Source: Leuctra nigra
Lineage: Eukaryota; Arthropoda; Insecta; Plecoptera; Leuctridae
DNA length: 64,000 nucleotides
Assembly: GCA_934045905.1 (NCBI GenBank)
Contig: OW203768.1
Coordinates: 10,878,316-10,942,315, forward strand
Direction: 5' to 3'
Program-made: the position numbers and the translations under genes
Shown: positions 10,101-18,100 of the stretch, piece after piece
Layout of the letters: each line of letters begins with the position of its first letter
Numbering within the stretch: the stretch's first letter is position 1
The notes under the pieces: model-generated
Told to the model about the DNA's origin: nothing
Seen by the model: only the letters and a program-made list of their open reading frames with translations
The model's database searches: none

Positions 10101-11995
10101 AAACAGAAGAAGATAAGAAGAACATTCAAAATGTATCTAATCTACCTACTTCTTATTTTGACTGTTGTGTTGGAATGTGTCATTCGTCAGTCACTCATAC
10201 ATAACTCGACTACCTACTGAGGAATGTGAGAGAGAGAGCTGCATCTGCAAAATCCGCCTACTTGCTTCACGCCTACTCGCTCGCTGTACAACATCGCTCA
10301 AGAAAAGTTCATAGTATAAGCGAAAATTCTCAGCGCTTTAGATGCAGTCTACTCAACAATTATTATTGTTTATTGAAATACCTTAGGTACATTTACACTT
10401 ATGTATTACCTATTAACATGGTGTTATGGAAATGTAGTCTTTTTTTAAGATTCTGACCGTTGCCGCCCTTTAAGATGATCGCTCAAACGGTTCTAGTTTA
10501 AATTTCAATAATCACATGAATGTTTTTTTAAAATTTGAACCAATAGGAGGATTTGGCTGAAACTTTGTAAGATTGGGGACAATGTTGGTCGTAATGACTT
10601 GCCAAAATTTCAAATTGATCAAATCAACCAATCGAAAGATATTTTTTTTTAAAATTTGAACCAATCAGTGGATTGCAAAAAAATTTGGGTCTGCAAATCT
10701 CATAATTGGTCTGGACATGTGTGCAAAATTTCAGCTCGATCAGATAAATGGTGCGACCTGTATACAAGCAGACGACAGACAAACAAAAAAACGGAAAAAC
10801 GCCAAAAAAACCAGAGGTCCGTGCCAAAAGAGCCAAAAGGAGACGCTTGCTTCGCTCGCTCAATTAATATTTAGCCTTCGATATTTTTGTCAGAACTAAA
10901 GCTACAGAACGAGAGTTCCGATACATCCAATGCTGCTAATGGTTTCTCTTATCATATTCAGATCCAGACAACAACGCTACGTCCCCGCCGTCCGATCCTC
11001 CGCAGTTCGACGCGAACGAACCCTCGTCACCGCTGGACAAGATCGCTGCCTCGCTGGCCGGAGTGAACAAGTCACTGGCAACTCTTGCAAGAGCCGAGAC
11101 CAGCAAAGCAGCGACGCTCGCGGGGTTTCTACACTTAGCAACGCAAGCCTACAGCCAGTTCATGAAGAATGTGAGTACAAGAGGATGTGTAAGATTTTTC
11201 TAAAAACCTCAGATGGGGTTAAAAAAATCATTTTTTTTTCAGTAATTATTTATTAAATATTTTGTACTGTATTTTGTACTGTAGGTATCTTATCAAACTG
11301 TCTACTAAATGCAGAAGAAAAATAACATTCTGATAGTTAGCAAGGCAGTAGTGACGGTTTGTTCCGATGAAGTAAGAGTATCCGTCGGCGTCACCACTGC
11401 CTTGCTATCACCCGATGGTTCCGAAAACGTCCTCGACATCATTCTGATAGTTTTTCATTTTTTTTAGGTATTTTGAGTCCCTAATTTGAGCTTCAATTAT
11501 TATGTTTGTGAACCTTGTGTGTACTTGTATTAATTACCATATTAAGGCCCGGTTTTACCATGTACCATGGTTTGTTTTCTCTTGGTGCAACCGGGCCTTA
11601 GGCCGGGTTGTACCTACCATGTCCCGATAAGTAAGATAAAGTTCACTTTAAGCCTAAAGCGGACTTTAGCGTTCTAGATGGCTGTGTTTCATTGGCTGTT
11701 GCCATGGTTTAAGTTCAGCCGATAAATCCTACCGCTAACTTTATCGGGACTTGGTGCAACCGGGCCTAAGAGTACCTACACTCCACTTGGTAGTACCTCC
11801 TGGTACCTATCCTACTATTTCGCCCAGTATTTCCATTCTATTCAGGGTCGTATTCTCATCTAGTCGTTGTACTTTTACAACAATGTGATTACAAGGGTTT
11901 GTTTTCTCTGTTATCAGCAGGAATCAAAAGGAATGCCTGACCAAAGTCAGATGGTCAACCAGAACCAGGAAGCTGATAATTTTGCGCCCGGGTAA
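1094..11995 (+). CDS. Zeste-type Myb/SANT-like DNA-binding domain protein (gene span, 5 visible exons)
   Basis: Exons: 1094-1185, 1287-1491, 2091-2398, 10962-11170 and 11918-11995 (stop 11993-11995). Exons 2 and 3 together encode the 'Regulatory protein zeste' fold (Myb_DNA-bind_5 type): TTKQYELLLQFM, then GxxxxRKSAEQLWERLTFLLN, then WMTVWSNWKCKTRSK, with conserved Trp residues and a basic third-helix region, followed by an LTDVEKKLVTLLEQW motif typical of these insect proteins. Exon 4 encodes an acidic/Pro linker and an Ala/Leu-rich helix (LDKIAASLAGVNKSLATLAR), probably a coiled coil for self-association, as in related proteins. Expected role: nuclear DNA binding, targets unknown. Such domains occur in host genes and in Harbinger-type transposons; no nuclease is visible here. 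The junction of exons 3 and 4 does not keep phase, so an exon is missing or the donor is wrong. About 300 residues in all. Confidence 0.72.
1287..1491 (+). CDS. Zeste-like gene exon 2, first half of DNA-binding domain
   Basis: Acceptor CAACAG at 1281-1286; donor ACT/GTGAGT at 1491/1492, phase 0. It encodes the first two helices of the domain: TTKQYELLLQFMRDHP, then RRKSAEQLWERLTFLLNKD, ending in RWMT, which continues as VWSNWK in the next exon. Confidence 0.75.
2091..2398 (+). CDS. Zeste-like gene exon 3, second half of DNA-binding domain
   Basis: Acceptor TTATTTGCAG ending at 2090. It continues the domain as VWSNWKCKTRSKVLRLK, then a Gly-rich turn (GAHGGSPS) and LTDVEKKLVTLLEQW. The frame stays open to a GTGAGT donor at 2399, leaving two bases. 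A weaker donor (GTAAGG at 2263) would leave one base and fit exon 4 directly, so the 3' border is ambiguous. Confidence 0.65.
2660..2690. repeat. TAGG microsatellite
   Basis: Short tandem run of GTAG units. Similar tracts occur around 9320-9360 and singly throughout the window, giving a genome-wide flavour of TAGGTA/TACCTA words. Confidence 0.6.
2790..3592 (+). mobile_element. Non-coding dispersed repeat, family S, copy 1
   Basis: Begins with a short hairpin-like terminus (TGAGCGAGCGAAACGAGCG) followed by CTCCTTTTGGCTCTTTTG. The body is AT-rich with repeated phrases such as AATTTTGCACACATGT and TTTAAAACCA, and ends near GTTGCGCG...TCATCAACGCGTTACTC. The same sequence recurs in reverse at 30935-31825 and truncated at 10480-10870. 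No transposase frame is seen; the family type is unknown. Confidence 0.55.
3916..5160 (-). mobile_element. Degenerate DNA-transposon-like element, family P, copy A
   Basis: This block matches 18051-19545 in reverse orientation, including the segment around 3970-4035 (TCCGACACTTTCTTTGGACT) and the stretch with TTGATCCATTGACAAGAAAA. Its ends carry GTGACCCC/GGGGACTTTGAAC words and a TTGACGGTTTAG terminus like copy B. Reading frames in both copies are short and interrupted, so it is a decayed or non-autonomous copy. It lies within intron 3 of the zeste-like gene. Confidence 0.5.
5983..6622. mobile_element. hAT-like MITE with 8-bp target duplication
   Basis: Inverted ends CAGAGCCAGGTAGTAAC and GTTACTTACC-like CCCAGCTCTG are flanked on both sides by the identical octamer GAAAGGAC (5975-5982 and 6623-6630). 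Internal AACGCGTTACTTTTT words are typical of a hAT family common in animals. It has no transposase frame. 640 bp. Confidence 0.75.
6710..7142. repeat. AAGATCTTG(C) palindromic tandem array, left
   Basis: Dozens of near-identical 10-12-bp units centred on the palindrome AAGATCTT (each holding an AGATCT hexamer), with a longer-range period in which the spacer alternates GC, GG, TA and ATTAA. Confidence 0.85.
7150..7830. repeat. CTATAGTA-type degenerate repeat field
   Basis: About 680 bp crowded with ACTATAGTAA, ACTACAGTA, TGAAGTA and TTTACTAC words, many palindromic. The unit spacing is irregular (about 15-30 bp). It forms the core of the TIR-bounded element. Confidence 0.6.
8010..8095 (+). 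repeat. tRNA-derived SINE head (tRNA-like, degenerate)
   Basis: An A-box-like TGGCCTACTCGG and a B-box-like AGGTTCAAAAC lie about 45 bp apart, with an anticodon-arm-like CTCG...CGAG stem between them. The T-arm no longer pairs and no clean acceptor stem forms, so this is a SINE head or tRNA pseudogene rather than a working tRNA. Confidence 0.4.
8229..8488. repeat. AAGATCTTG(C) palindromic tandem array, right
   Basis: Second array of the same 10-12-bp AAGATCTT units, with spacers GC, CC and GG. It ends directly at the right inverted terminus of the 6695-8500 element. Confidence 0.85.
8588..9295. mobile_element. hAT-like MITE with 8-bp target duplication, carrying a nested foldback
   Basis: Ends CAGTGTTGGGGAGGG and TTCCCCAACACTG are inverted and flanked by the perfect octamer TATCTGAA (8580-8587 and 9296-9303). 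The inner sequence is rich in GAACGCGTTC words. A second element, 8819-8927, sits inside it. 708 bp, non-coding. Confidence 0.8.
8819..8927. mobile_element. Foldback MITE nested in the hAT-like element
   Basis: A near-complete inverted repeat: GGGCCCTGATTCTATAACTC at one end and its reverse complement at the other, with GCGATCGCTTAGCAATT in the arms. A related foldback occurs at 14276-14376. Confidence 0.7.
9666..9692. repeat. Poly(G) homopolymer
   Basis: Uninterrupted run of about 27 G. Length is likely unstable in vivo and unreliable in assembly. Confidence 0.9.
10480..10870 (-). mobile_element. Family S dispersed repeat, truncated copy 2
   Basis: Reverse-oriented relative of 2790-3592. 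It ends GGTCCGTGCC, AAAAGAGCCAAAAGGAGACG, CTTGCTTCGCTCGCTCAAT and carries the AATTTGAACCAAT and GTGTGCAAAATTTCAG phrases. It lies just upstream of zeste-like exon 4. Confidence 0.55.
10962..11170 (+). CDS. Zeste-like gene exon 4, linker and helical segment
   Basis: Acceptor ATATTCAG, donor AAT/GTGAGT. The GC-rich, codon-biased frame starts at the second base of a codon and reads PDNNATSPPSDPPQFDANEP, then SSPLDKIAASLAGVNKSLAT, then an Ala-rich helix and AYSQFMKN. A second frame is also open but has implausible Arg/Ser-rich composition. The chosen frame joins in phase 0 to exon 5. Confidence 0.6.
11545..11769. mobile_element. Foldback MITE(s) with AGGCCCGG ends
   Basis: Inverted ends AAGGCCCGGTT and GCAACCGGGCCTTA (11545-11600), followed at once by a second pair, GGCCGGGTTGTACC and GGTGCAACCGGGCC (11601-11769). 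Two related copies appear adjacent or nested. Inner arms include CCCGATAA...TTATCGGGA. Non-coding, in the last intron of the zeste-like gene. Confidence 0.6.
11918..11995 (+). CDS. Zeste-like gene terminal exon
   Basis: Acceptor GTTATCAG (or the next CAG, three bases on). It encodes QESKGMPDQSQMVNQNQEAD, then NFAPG and a TAA stop at 11993. The Gln/Asn-rich acidic tail resembles the ends of other insect zeste-like proteins. Splicing onward from the GTAATT at the stop into the eIF4G exon at 14970 would break that frame, so the two genes are separate. Confidence 0.55.
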   Translation, partial: QESKGMPDQSQMVNQNQEADNFAPG

Positions 11996-12378
11996 TTCTC
12001 CACTAACTGGAACTATCTTGTCCCTCTTCAATAACTCTATCAGCTGAGATTTTTTTTATAATACATTTTTTATATATGTATTAAACTATGTTAAGTAAGA
12101 TGCATCAAAATTTGTTAGCCCTAGTAGAACGTTAAAATTTGGGGAAGGGGTTAGTTTCCCCAAATGTCATTTACAGCGTTTTAGTGAAGATCTACCCTAC
12201 CATGCTATAACGTGCAGTAAAATATGTATTTTATACATAACGATAGGCGATAGGTACTTGCAACTTTTATTGAGAACAATTTTTATTAAACTGCATCCAT
12301 ACAAATTTCCCACCCCCAACTACACCTTTCCCTCACTTTTGAGTTTTGAGTCATTTACATGGACATTCAAACTCCTTA

Positions 12379-12853
12379 AGCTGGGTTCCCATACTTCGCT
12401 TTTATTTCGCATTCGGTTCGCTTTCGCAAAATGGCTACCTTTAACACAGAAAATCGTCCATGTTTAATTTCGTCTCCGAAATGCAAAAATGTTGGACCAA
12501 CTTCAACTTCGACGAAATCATAACGCGCGAAAACCGGAAGTGATGCGATATATCGAATCTCCATTTCCGGTCGACCTCGAGCTTATATTCGATATTCGAT
12601 TAATGAACATATGTTTTGACGTTTTGACGTTTCAACTTCAAGTTTTACTTTTTCCGCATTTTCTTGCCTTTCTTGCTTATTATCTGATTATTATTCGTCA
12701 TTTTGTTTTTAACTTTTGGCAGAATACTATTTATGTATCGCGTATCCATGGATACGCGAAACGCGCGAAACAGGAATTATGGAAACGACTACAAACTTCG
12801 CGACGCGAAAGCGAACCGAATGCGAAATGAAAGCGAAGTATGGGAACCCAGCT
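12379..12853. mobile_element. Harbinger-like MITE with TTA target duplication
   Basis: About 50-bp inverted ends (AGCTGGGTTCCCATACTTCG at the left, its complement at the right, continuing through the CATTCGGTTCGCTTTCGC region) are flanked by TTA at 12376-12378 and 12854-12856. 475 bp. Small open frames inside are a by-product of the inverted ends. Confidence 0.75.
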
Positions 12854-14195
12854 TTATATTACCGCCGATGTTCGTATTTTTTTGTTCTCTCAACATATAT
12901 TCTGTTGGTAGACCTGTATCTCCTACTGAAGCAATAATGTGGTTGAGTGCTTTCTAGTGAATGTGCAGTAGAAAAATCATCAAAAAAGAAAATATCTTAA
13001 GTATTTTAATTAATACTCATTTACATGGTCATCGTAGCTTTGTTCTATATATATTTTTTTTTTACGAAATCTTCAAAATTAATGGATAAACAGTAGGTAA
13101 GGTACATCAATATGATGCATCATAACTTAAAAAATATTTGGCGCCAAGCTGTCAAGACAAGAAATCAGTAATCACATAAAATGTAATTCGCATGGATTAT
13201 TTCGTGTGTCATTCGCATCGATTTTCGTTGATATAAAGATAATGTTAACGATATAGGTAACATCATTTGATTTCTGCTGATTATGTAAATTTGATTGCCA
13301 TCATCCCTGCATCAATCTCACAAAAAATTGGCCACATTGAGACAATAATAAAAAAAAATGTTATGAAAATAGTTCCAGCTAGTGGATAATTACCCGCCCG
13401 GTTTCATGTGATCCGGTGTCAACAATTCTAGAGTGGTGAGTGCTCCTTTATACGAACTGGGATGAAAAGTTTGTGGGGGAAGATACGTAGTACATGCAGT
13501 GGATTGTTGTTATGACACTTAAACCATAGCCAACTGACATTTGGTGAAACACCACATCAGCCTCCTCCAAAGAACCCATTTCCAATGGTAAAGCAGGATC
13601 CCGAGGGCGCCACCTACCGTCCTTTTGTTGGGTGGGCAAAATTTAGACGTTGACAAATTATTTTGTATTCGTTCATTGCCACTTTTACCAACGTGCTTTT
13701 ACTGTCATGTCTTGACCTTACCTTATGAAACAATCCACACTTGCTTTTTATGGGCGCAAACTCATAATGCTTAATATTGATGATACTTGCACTTGAAACA
13801 TTATTGATATTATCAATAATGTTTCATAGATAATTTCAACTAACTAAACACATTATTTACACAGAGATTACTCTTAAAAAATAACTACAAAAACAAATCG
13901 CTTTTCTGATCACGGCACACTTGAAACGTGATTTTCTAGCTGTGCATTTTGATTCCATCATCAAGTGTCAAACAAAGTTCTGACTGACTATCAAAGTGAA
14001 TAAATAAAGGATAACAAACGTGTGTAGACAAAAACATTTGTTATTTTATATATTATTTATTATACGTTGATTTATTTGCTTATTATTATTACTAGATTTT
14101 CACTCCCAAACAAATCATTCCACTTGCCGTCCATTGCATTGATTATTATTATTAATACGTAAGATGAAACTTCAGGACCAATCAACTTTGATGAT

Positions 14196-14376
14196 GCCAT
14201 CAAAGTTGCGGTCAATCAAAGTTGCGGTCGCAATGGAGTTATAGAATCAAGGCGGAGTTATAGAATCAGGGCCCTGGCCCTGATTCTATAACTCCATTGC
14301 GACCGCTTAGCAATTATTTCAATGTTAATCCTTATGGAAGAAATTGCTAAGCGGTCGCAATGGAGTTATAGAATCC
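14196..14376. mobile_element. Nested foldback MITEs (CCCTGATTCTATAACTCC family)
   Basis: A foldback at 14276-14376 carries inverted arms with ATAACTCCATTGCGACCGCT and AGCGGTCGCAATGGAGTTAT. It directly abuts a partial copy in the opposite orientation at 14213-14275, giving a GGGCCCTGGCCC junction. Related to 8819-8927. Confidence 0.65.
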
Positions 14377-14969
14377 CACCTCTGTTGGTAAAAAAACGGC
14401 GGCGTCGATACCTAGCGCTATTTGCGGAAAAAGCCAAACACTAATTTACAAAAATTGAATCCTAGAAAATACGCGATTGGAGAAGGCTGATGTGGTGTTT
14501 TCATCCACGAAATGTCAGTTGGCTATGCTTTAACCTTCATTTTAACAGAATCATGAGTTTGATCTGGATATTTGACCAAACTGAATTAGTAAATGTTTGA
14601 CTAGTGATGAAACAAGTAGGTATTTCGAAAATTGTATTGATGAACAAATAACTGGAATTGCTCGTTGCTGAGGTCAAATGTATCCTGTATTAGGGACTAT
14701 ATTTCTGTTTATGCATGTTTTTAGATTATTTTCACGATTCATAATATATTATTGAAATGAAATGGGTTATTATCGTGTATGAAACAACTTTATTTGTGCC
14801 GACGTTTCGAGGTCCGTGGTGATCTCTTTTTCAAGGCAAAAAGTACAATAGTTTGAATGTCAAAAAAATAAAAAACAGAGAAATTTGTATTCTCCCAATT
14901 TGTATTGTATTCTCCCAATATTTAGTAGGTCTACAGTCAATAAAATGTGTCAACATCTGTAATTTTTAG

Positions 14970-15149
14970 CCAGTGCCGAGGCGCAACAGTCAACCGGGCA
15001 AGCCTGTGAACAAGAGCGACGAGCCCGGTGTGAGTGTGATACACATGTCGCTGTCATTACGTGAAGACGTGAAGCTTGAGCAGACGGAGAATGCCTGGAA
15101 GCCCGACGTGATGAAGACCATTGCAGCCGTTGAGGGCGACCCCACAGAG
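14970..15149 (+). CDS. eIF4G: eIF4G visible exon 1 (pre-MIF4G motif)
   Basis: Acceptor ATTTTTAG, donor GAG/GTAAAA. Basic, Pro-rich start ([12 protein letters not shown]), then [18 protein letters not shown], a signature just before MIF4G in animal eIF4G. The only in-frame ATG is at 15045; without upstream exons, translation would have to begin there. Confidence 0.85.
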
Positions 15150-18100
15150 GTAAAATCATTTTGGAATCGTAATCTCCAGATAAGAAGTGAATAGTGTGGA
15201 TCAGCTGCGTTGATGTCAAATAATGACATTATTTACTTTCTTTATTGTTTGACCCTAAATATGAAGAAACCAGAATACATAATCGAACTCGACTGTTTGC
15301 AATTAAACTTTGCAGCCTCAAAGTTTAAGGGGGTGTTCTTTAAATGTTTACGAGGCCTGTTCAAAAAGTATCCGACCTCAATTTTTTCAGCTGAAAATAA
15401 TCAAGCACAGGTGGTGACCGCTCCCGGTATGTATGTACCTTCATGCGAATGCGTGAATTTTTTCCAGCTCGCAGAGAGCATCAGTGGCCTGCAGTCAGCC
15501 TATGAGTGAGGAAGCCTCATCATTGCCCGTCGCATTTCATTTTAGGCAAAATGACTGAACGTCTTGAACAGTCTCAATTTTTGCGTCTAGCTTGGTGATA
15601 CTTAAGTGGAAACAAATCGGAAGATTAATCAGGCATTCGGCTACGATACCATTAGCTTGACCCAAATATAAAAAGAGGTTTAATAGATTTAAAGATGGCC
15701 GCACATTAGCAGAGAGCGAAACAGCCCCAAAAAGCCGAAATGACGGGGGAATTGACCAAGTGCGGACTTTGGTTATGCAGAACCGTCGACTTACTGTCCG
15801 AGAACTTGCGGATGAAGTGGGATTAAGCACTGGATCGGTACACTCAATTTTGATCGAGAATTTGGCCTTGCCGAGAGTGTCCACCAAATTCGTGCCAAAA
15901 TTGCTGATGATGGAGCAGAATGCACTTCTTCTGCAAGTCTCATTCCTTGCATCTGATTCAGAGTTTTTTGGTCCAACAAAGCACTTCTGTAGTTCATCAA
16001 GCTCCCTACTCTTCCTACATTGATCATTGTGGTTTTTGGCTGTTCACAAGCTGAAAATGTCGCTGAAAGGGATCCGGTTTGAGTCGCGAGATGAGATTAT
16101 GAAGAAAACGACGGCTCAGCTCAACTCACTTCCGAAAAACGGCATTTTAAAAATGCTTCCAACAAAGGCAGGATCACTGGAAGAAGTGTGTGCGATCCCA
16201 AGCAGAGTTCTTTGAAGGGGATTATAATTGGAGACCTCTGGCTAAAGGTCGGATACTTTTTGAACAGACCTCGTCGTATGTCTGTATTATAGTACCTTTG
16301 AATTTTCTCTCTACCCACAGAAACTGTACAAGTCTGTGCGAGGCATCCTGAACAAGCTTACCCCGCAGAAGTTTGATACGCTGGTATCACAAATGCAGGC
16401 GCTACCCATCGACAACGAGCACAAGCTCAAGAATGTCATCAATCTAGTCTTCTTGAAGGTAGTACATTTTCTTTACTCACTAGATAGTTTGTTGCAGCTG
16501 CACTTTTAACGGCTTCAGAGCAGATTCTTTATCTGGAGCTAAGTACTAATAAGTGCAAGAACAAACTTTGTGCCCAAAATTCAGCAAATTTCCAGCGATT
16601 GCGGCTATAATGCTTGTACACAAATTTTGCAGAATGAATAAAATGTAGATAGGTATAGAAGGTAGTGATAAAATTTAGCATAGGCTAGTTTGTTATTTGT
16701 AGTTCGTTTACTTACTTACTAGTTACTTCTAGAACAAAGGTGTGTTCATATTCTTCACACAGTCTATTTCTAGTAAAATTCCTGATGTAAATGATCTCGA
16801 TTTGTCCTAATCATTTCCCATGAAACTAATTATTCACAAAGAACTATGTAAGTTAGCAAATTTGATAAATTACAAAATAGTTTGTTTAGGGCCGGTATAA
16901 CCAAAGTTAATCTGAGCCGGATTAACTAAATATTGGACTAAATTGGCGGCACAGCCAATAGATACCTCAAAATGAGTGAAGCAATTGAATTTTATCCAAA
17001 AGTTAGTTAATCCAGCACAATTTAACTTTGGTTATTCCGGGCATTATGTAAATACTAAATGATAATTTTGTGTTTGTTGCCCAGGCGGTGGACGAACCCG
17101 TTTTCTCGGTCGTCTATGCTCAGATGTGCAAGGTGCTCTCTGGTATGCAAGTGCCTGCCGAGCGCCAGTTGCCCACCGATCCCCCTCATGTCAACTTCCG
17201 AAAGCTCATCGTCAACCGCTGCCAAACTGAGTTCGAGAAGAACCGTGAGGCAGAACTTGACAAGGAGGCTCGACTTGAAGAAATCGAGCAGGAAGATGAT
17301 CTGGTAAGTAATTGATTATATCGGATTGATTGCTTTGATTTGTAATGCTTGGCTGTTGTTATGATGAGATTTGTTGTCATGCCAGACTGGAGTTTCTGAG
17401 TTCAATGATTGAATAATTAATTCTGATGAACAACACATATTATAAAAACTATTTCTACAAAATTGGTTTGATTGTGAAATCGAAGGCCAATTTTAGAACT
17501 TTGTACCTACCACCTGATGAACATATCTTATGTTATAACTTTTTGTTTCCAGGAAAAAAAGAATGAACTCTTGTTAACCTTTGAAGAAGAGGAAAGGAGA
17601 GTACGAATGAAGTCAGTAGTGTGTATTAGGTACGTTGGAAGCTGAGAGTACTTTGTTAAATCTTGAACAAAGTGTAGTACATAGTGTGTTGACTGGTGCT
17701 TTGTGCAGATTTATTGGCGAGCTGTTCAAGCTGCAGATGTTTACTACTGGCATCATGCATCGCTGCATATCGCATTTACTGTCCTCCGGTGACGAAGAGA
17801 GCCTAGAATGTCTCTGCAAACTTCTAACCACCATTGGAAAGGACCTGGAGAGCAAAGGAGGGCCCAGCAATACCAACCAGCCCAATGTGAGTCATCACTA
17901 CATATCAGTCATTCTTCTACATCTACTTTCATGTTTCACTTGAACTCTCCCTACAGTCATCATTCTTATTTATCTCTTATTCAGCAATCTGATCTGCTGA
18001 ACAATTCAGCCAGTCTTAAAAACTTTTCTAAATTTTACTGCAAATAGGTACCGTCAGATAGGGTCACTTTGAACAATTTTTGGTCATTTTTATCATTTTC

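Larger units (their letters stand above)
11996..14969. other. Interval between the zeste-like gene and the first visible eIF4G exon
   Basis: Contains a Harbinger-like MITE (12379-12853), a diverged inverted repeat (arms near 13508-13565 and 14480-14536), nested foldbacks (14196-14376) and a short Penelope-like terminal motif near 14790. No exon with an eIF4E-binding YxxxxL-hydrophobic motif was found, although one of a few dozen bases could be missed by eye. Confidence 0.4.

Noticed and set aside
10930..11256. Longer alternative frame over zeste-like exon 4 (QQRYVPAVRSSAVRRE...)
   Set aside because: It accepts the strong exon-3 donor in phase but has shadow-like Arg/Ser composition, and it does not continue into the last exon in phase.
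12258..12957. Several 60-113-codon frames on both strands
   Set aside because: They lie in the TTA-flanked inverted-repeat MITE and mirror each other across its arms.
11990..14972. Fusion of the zeste-like gene to eIF4G through the GTAATT at its stop codon
   Set aside because: Splicing there into 14970 shifts the frame and gives an early stop in eIF4G.
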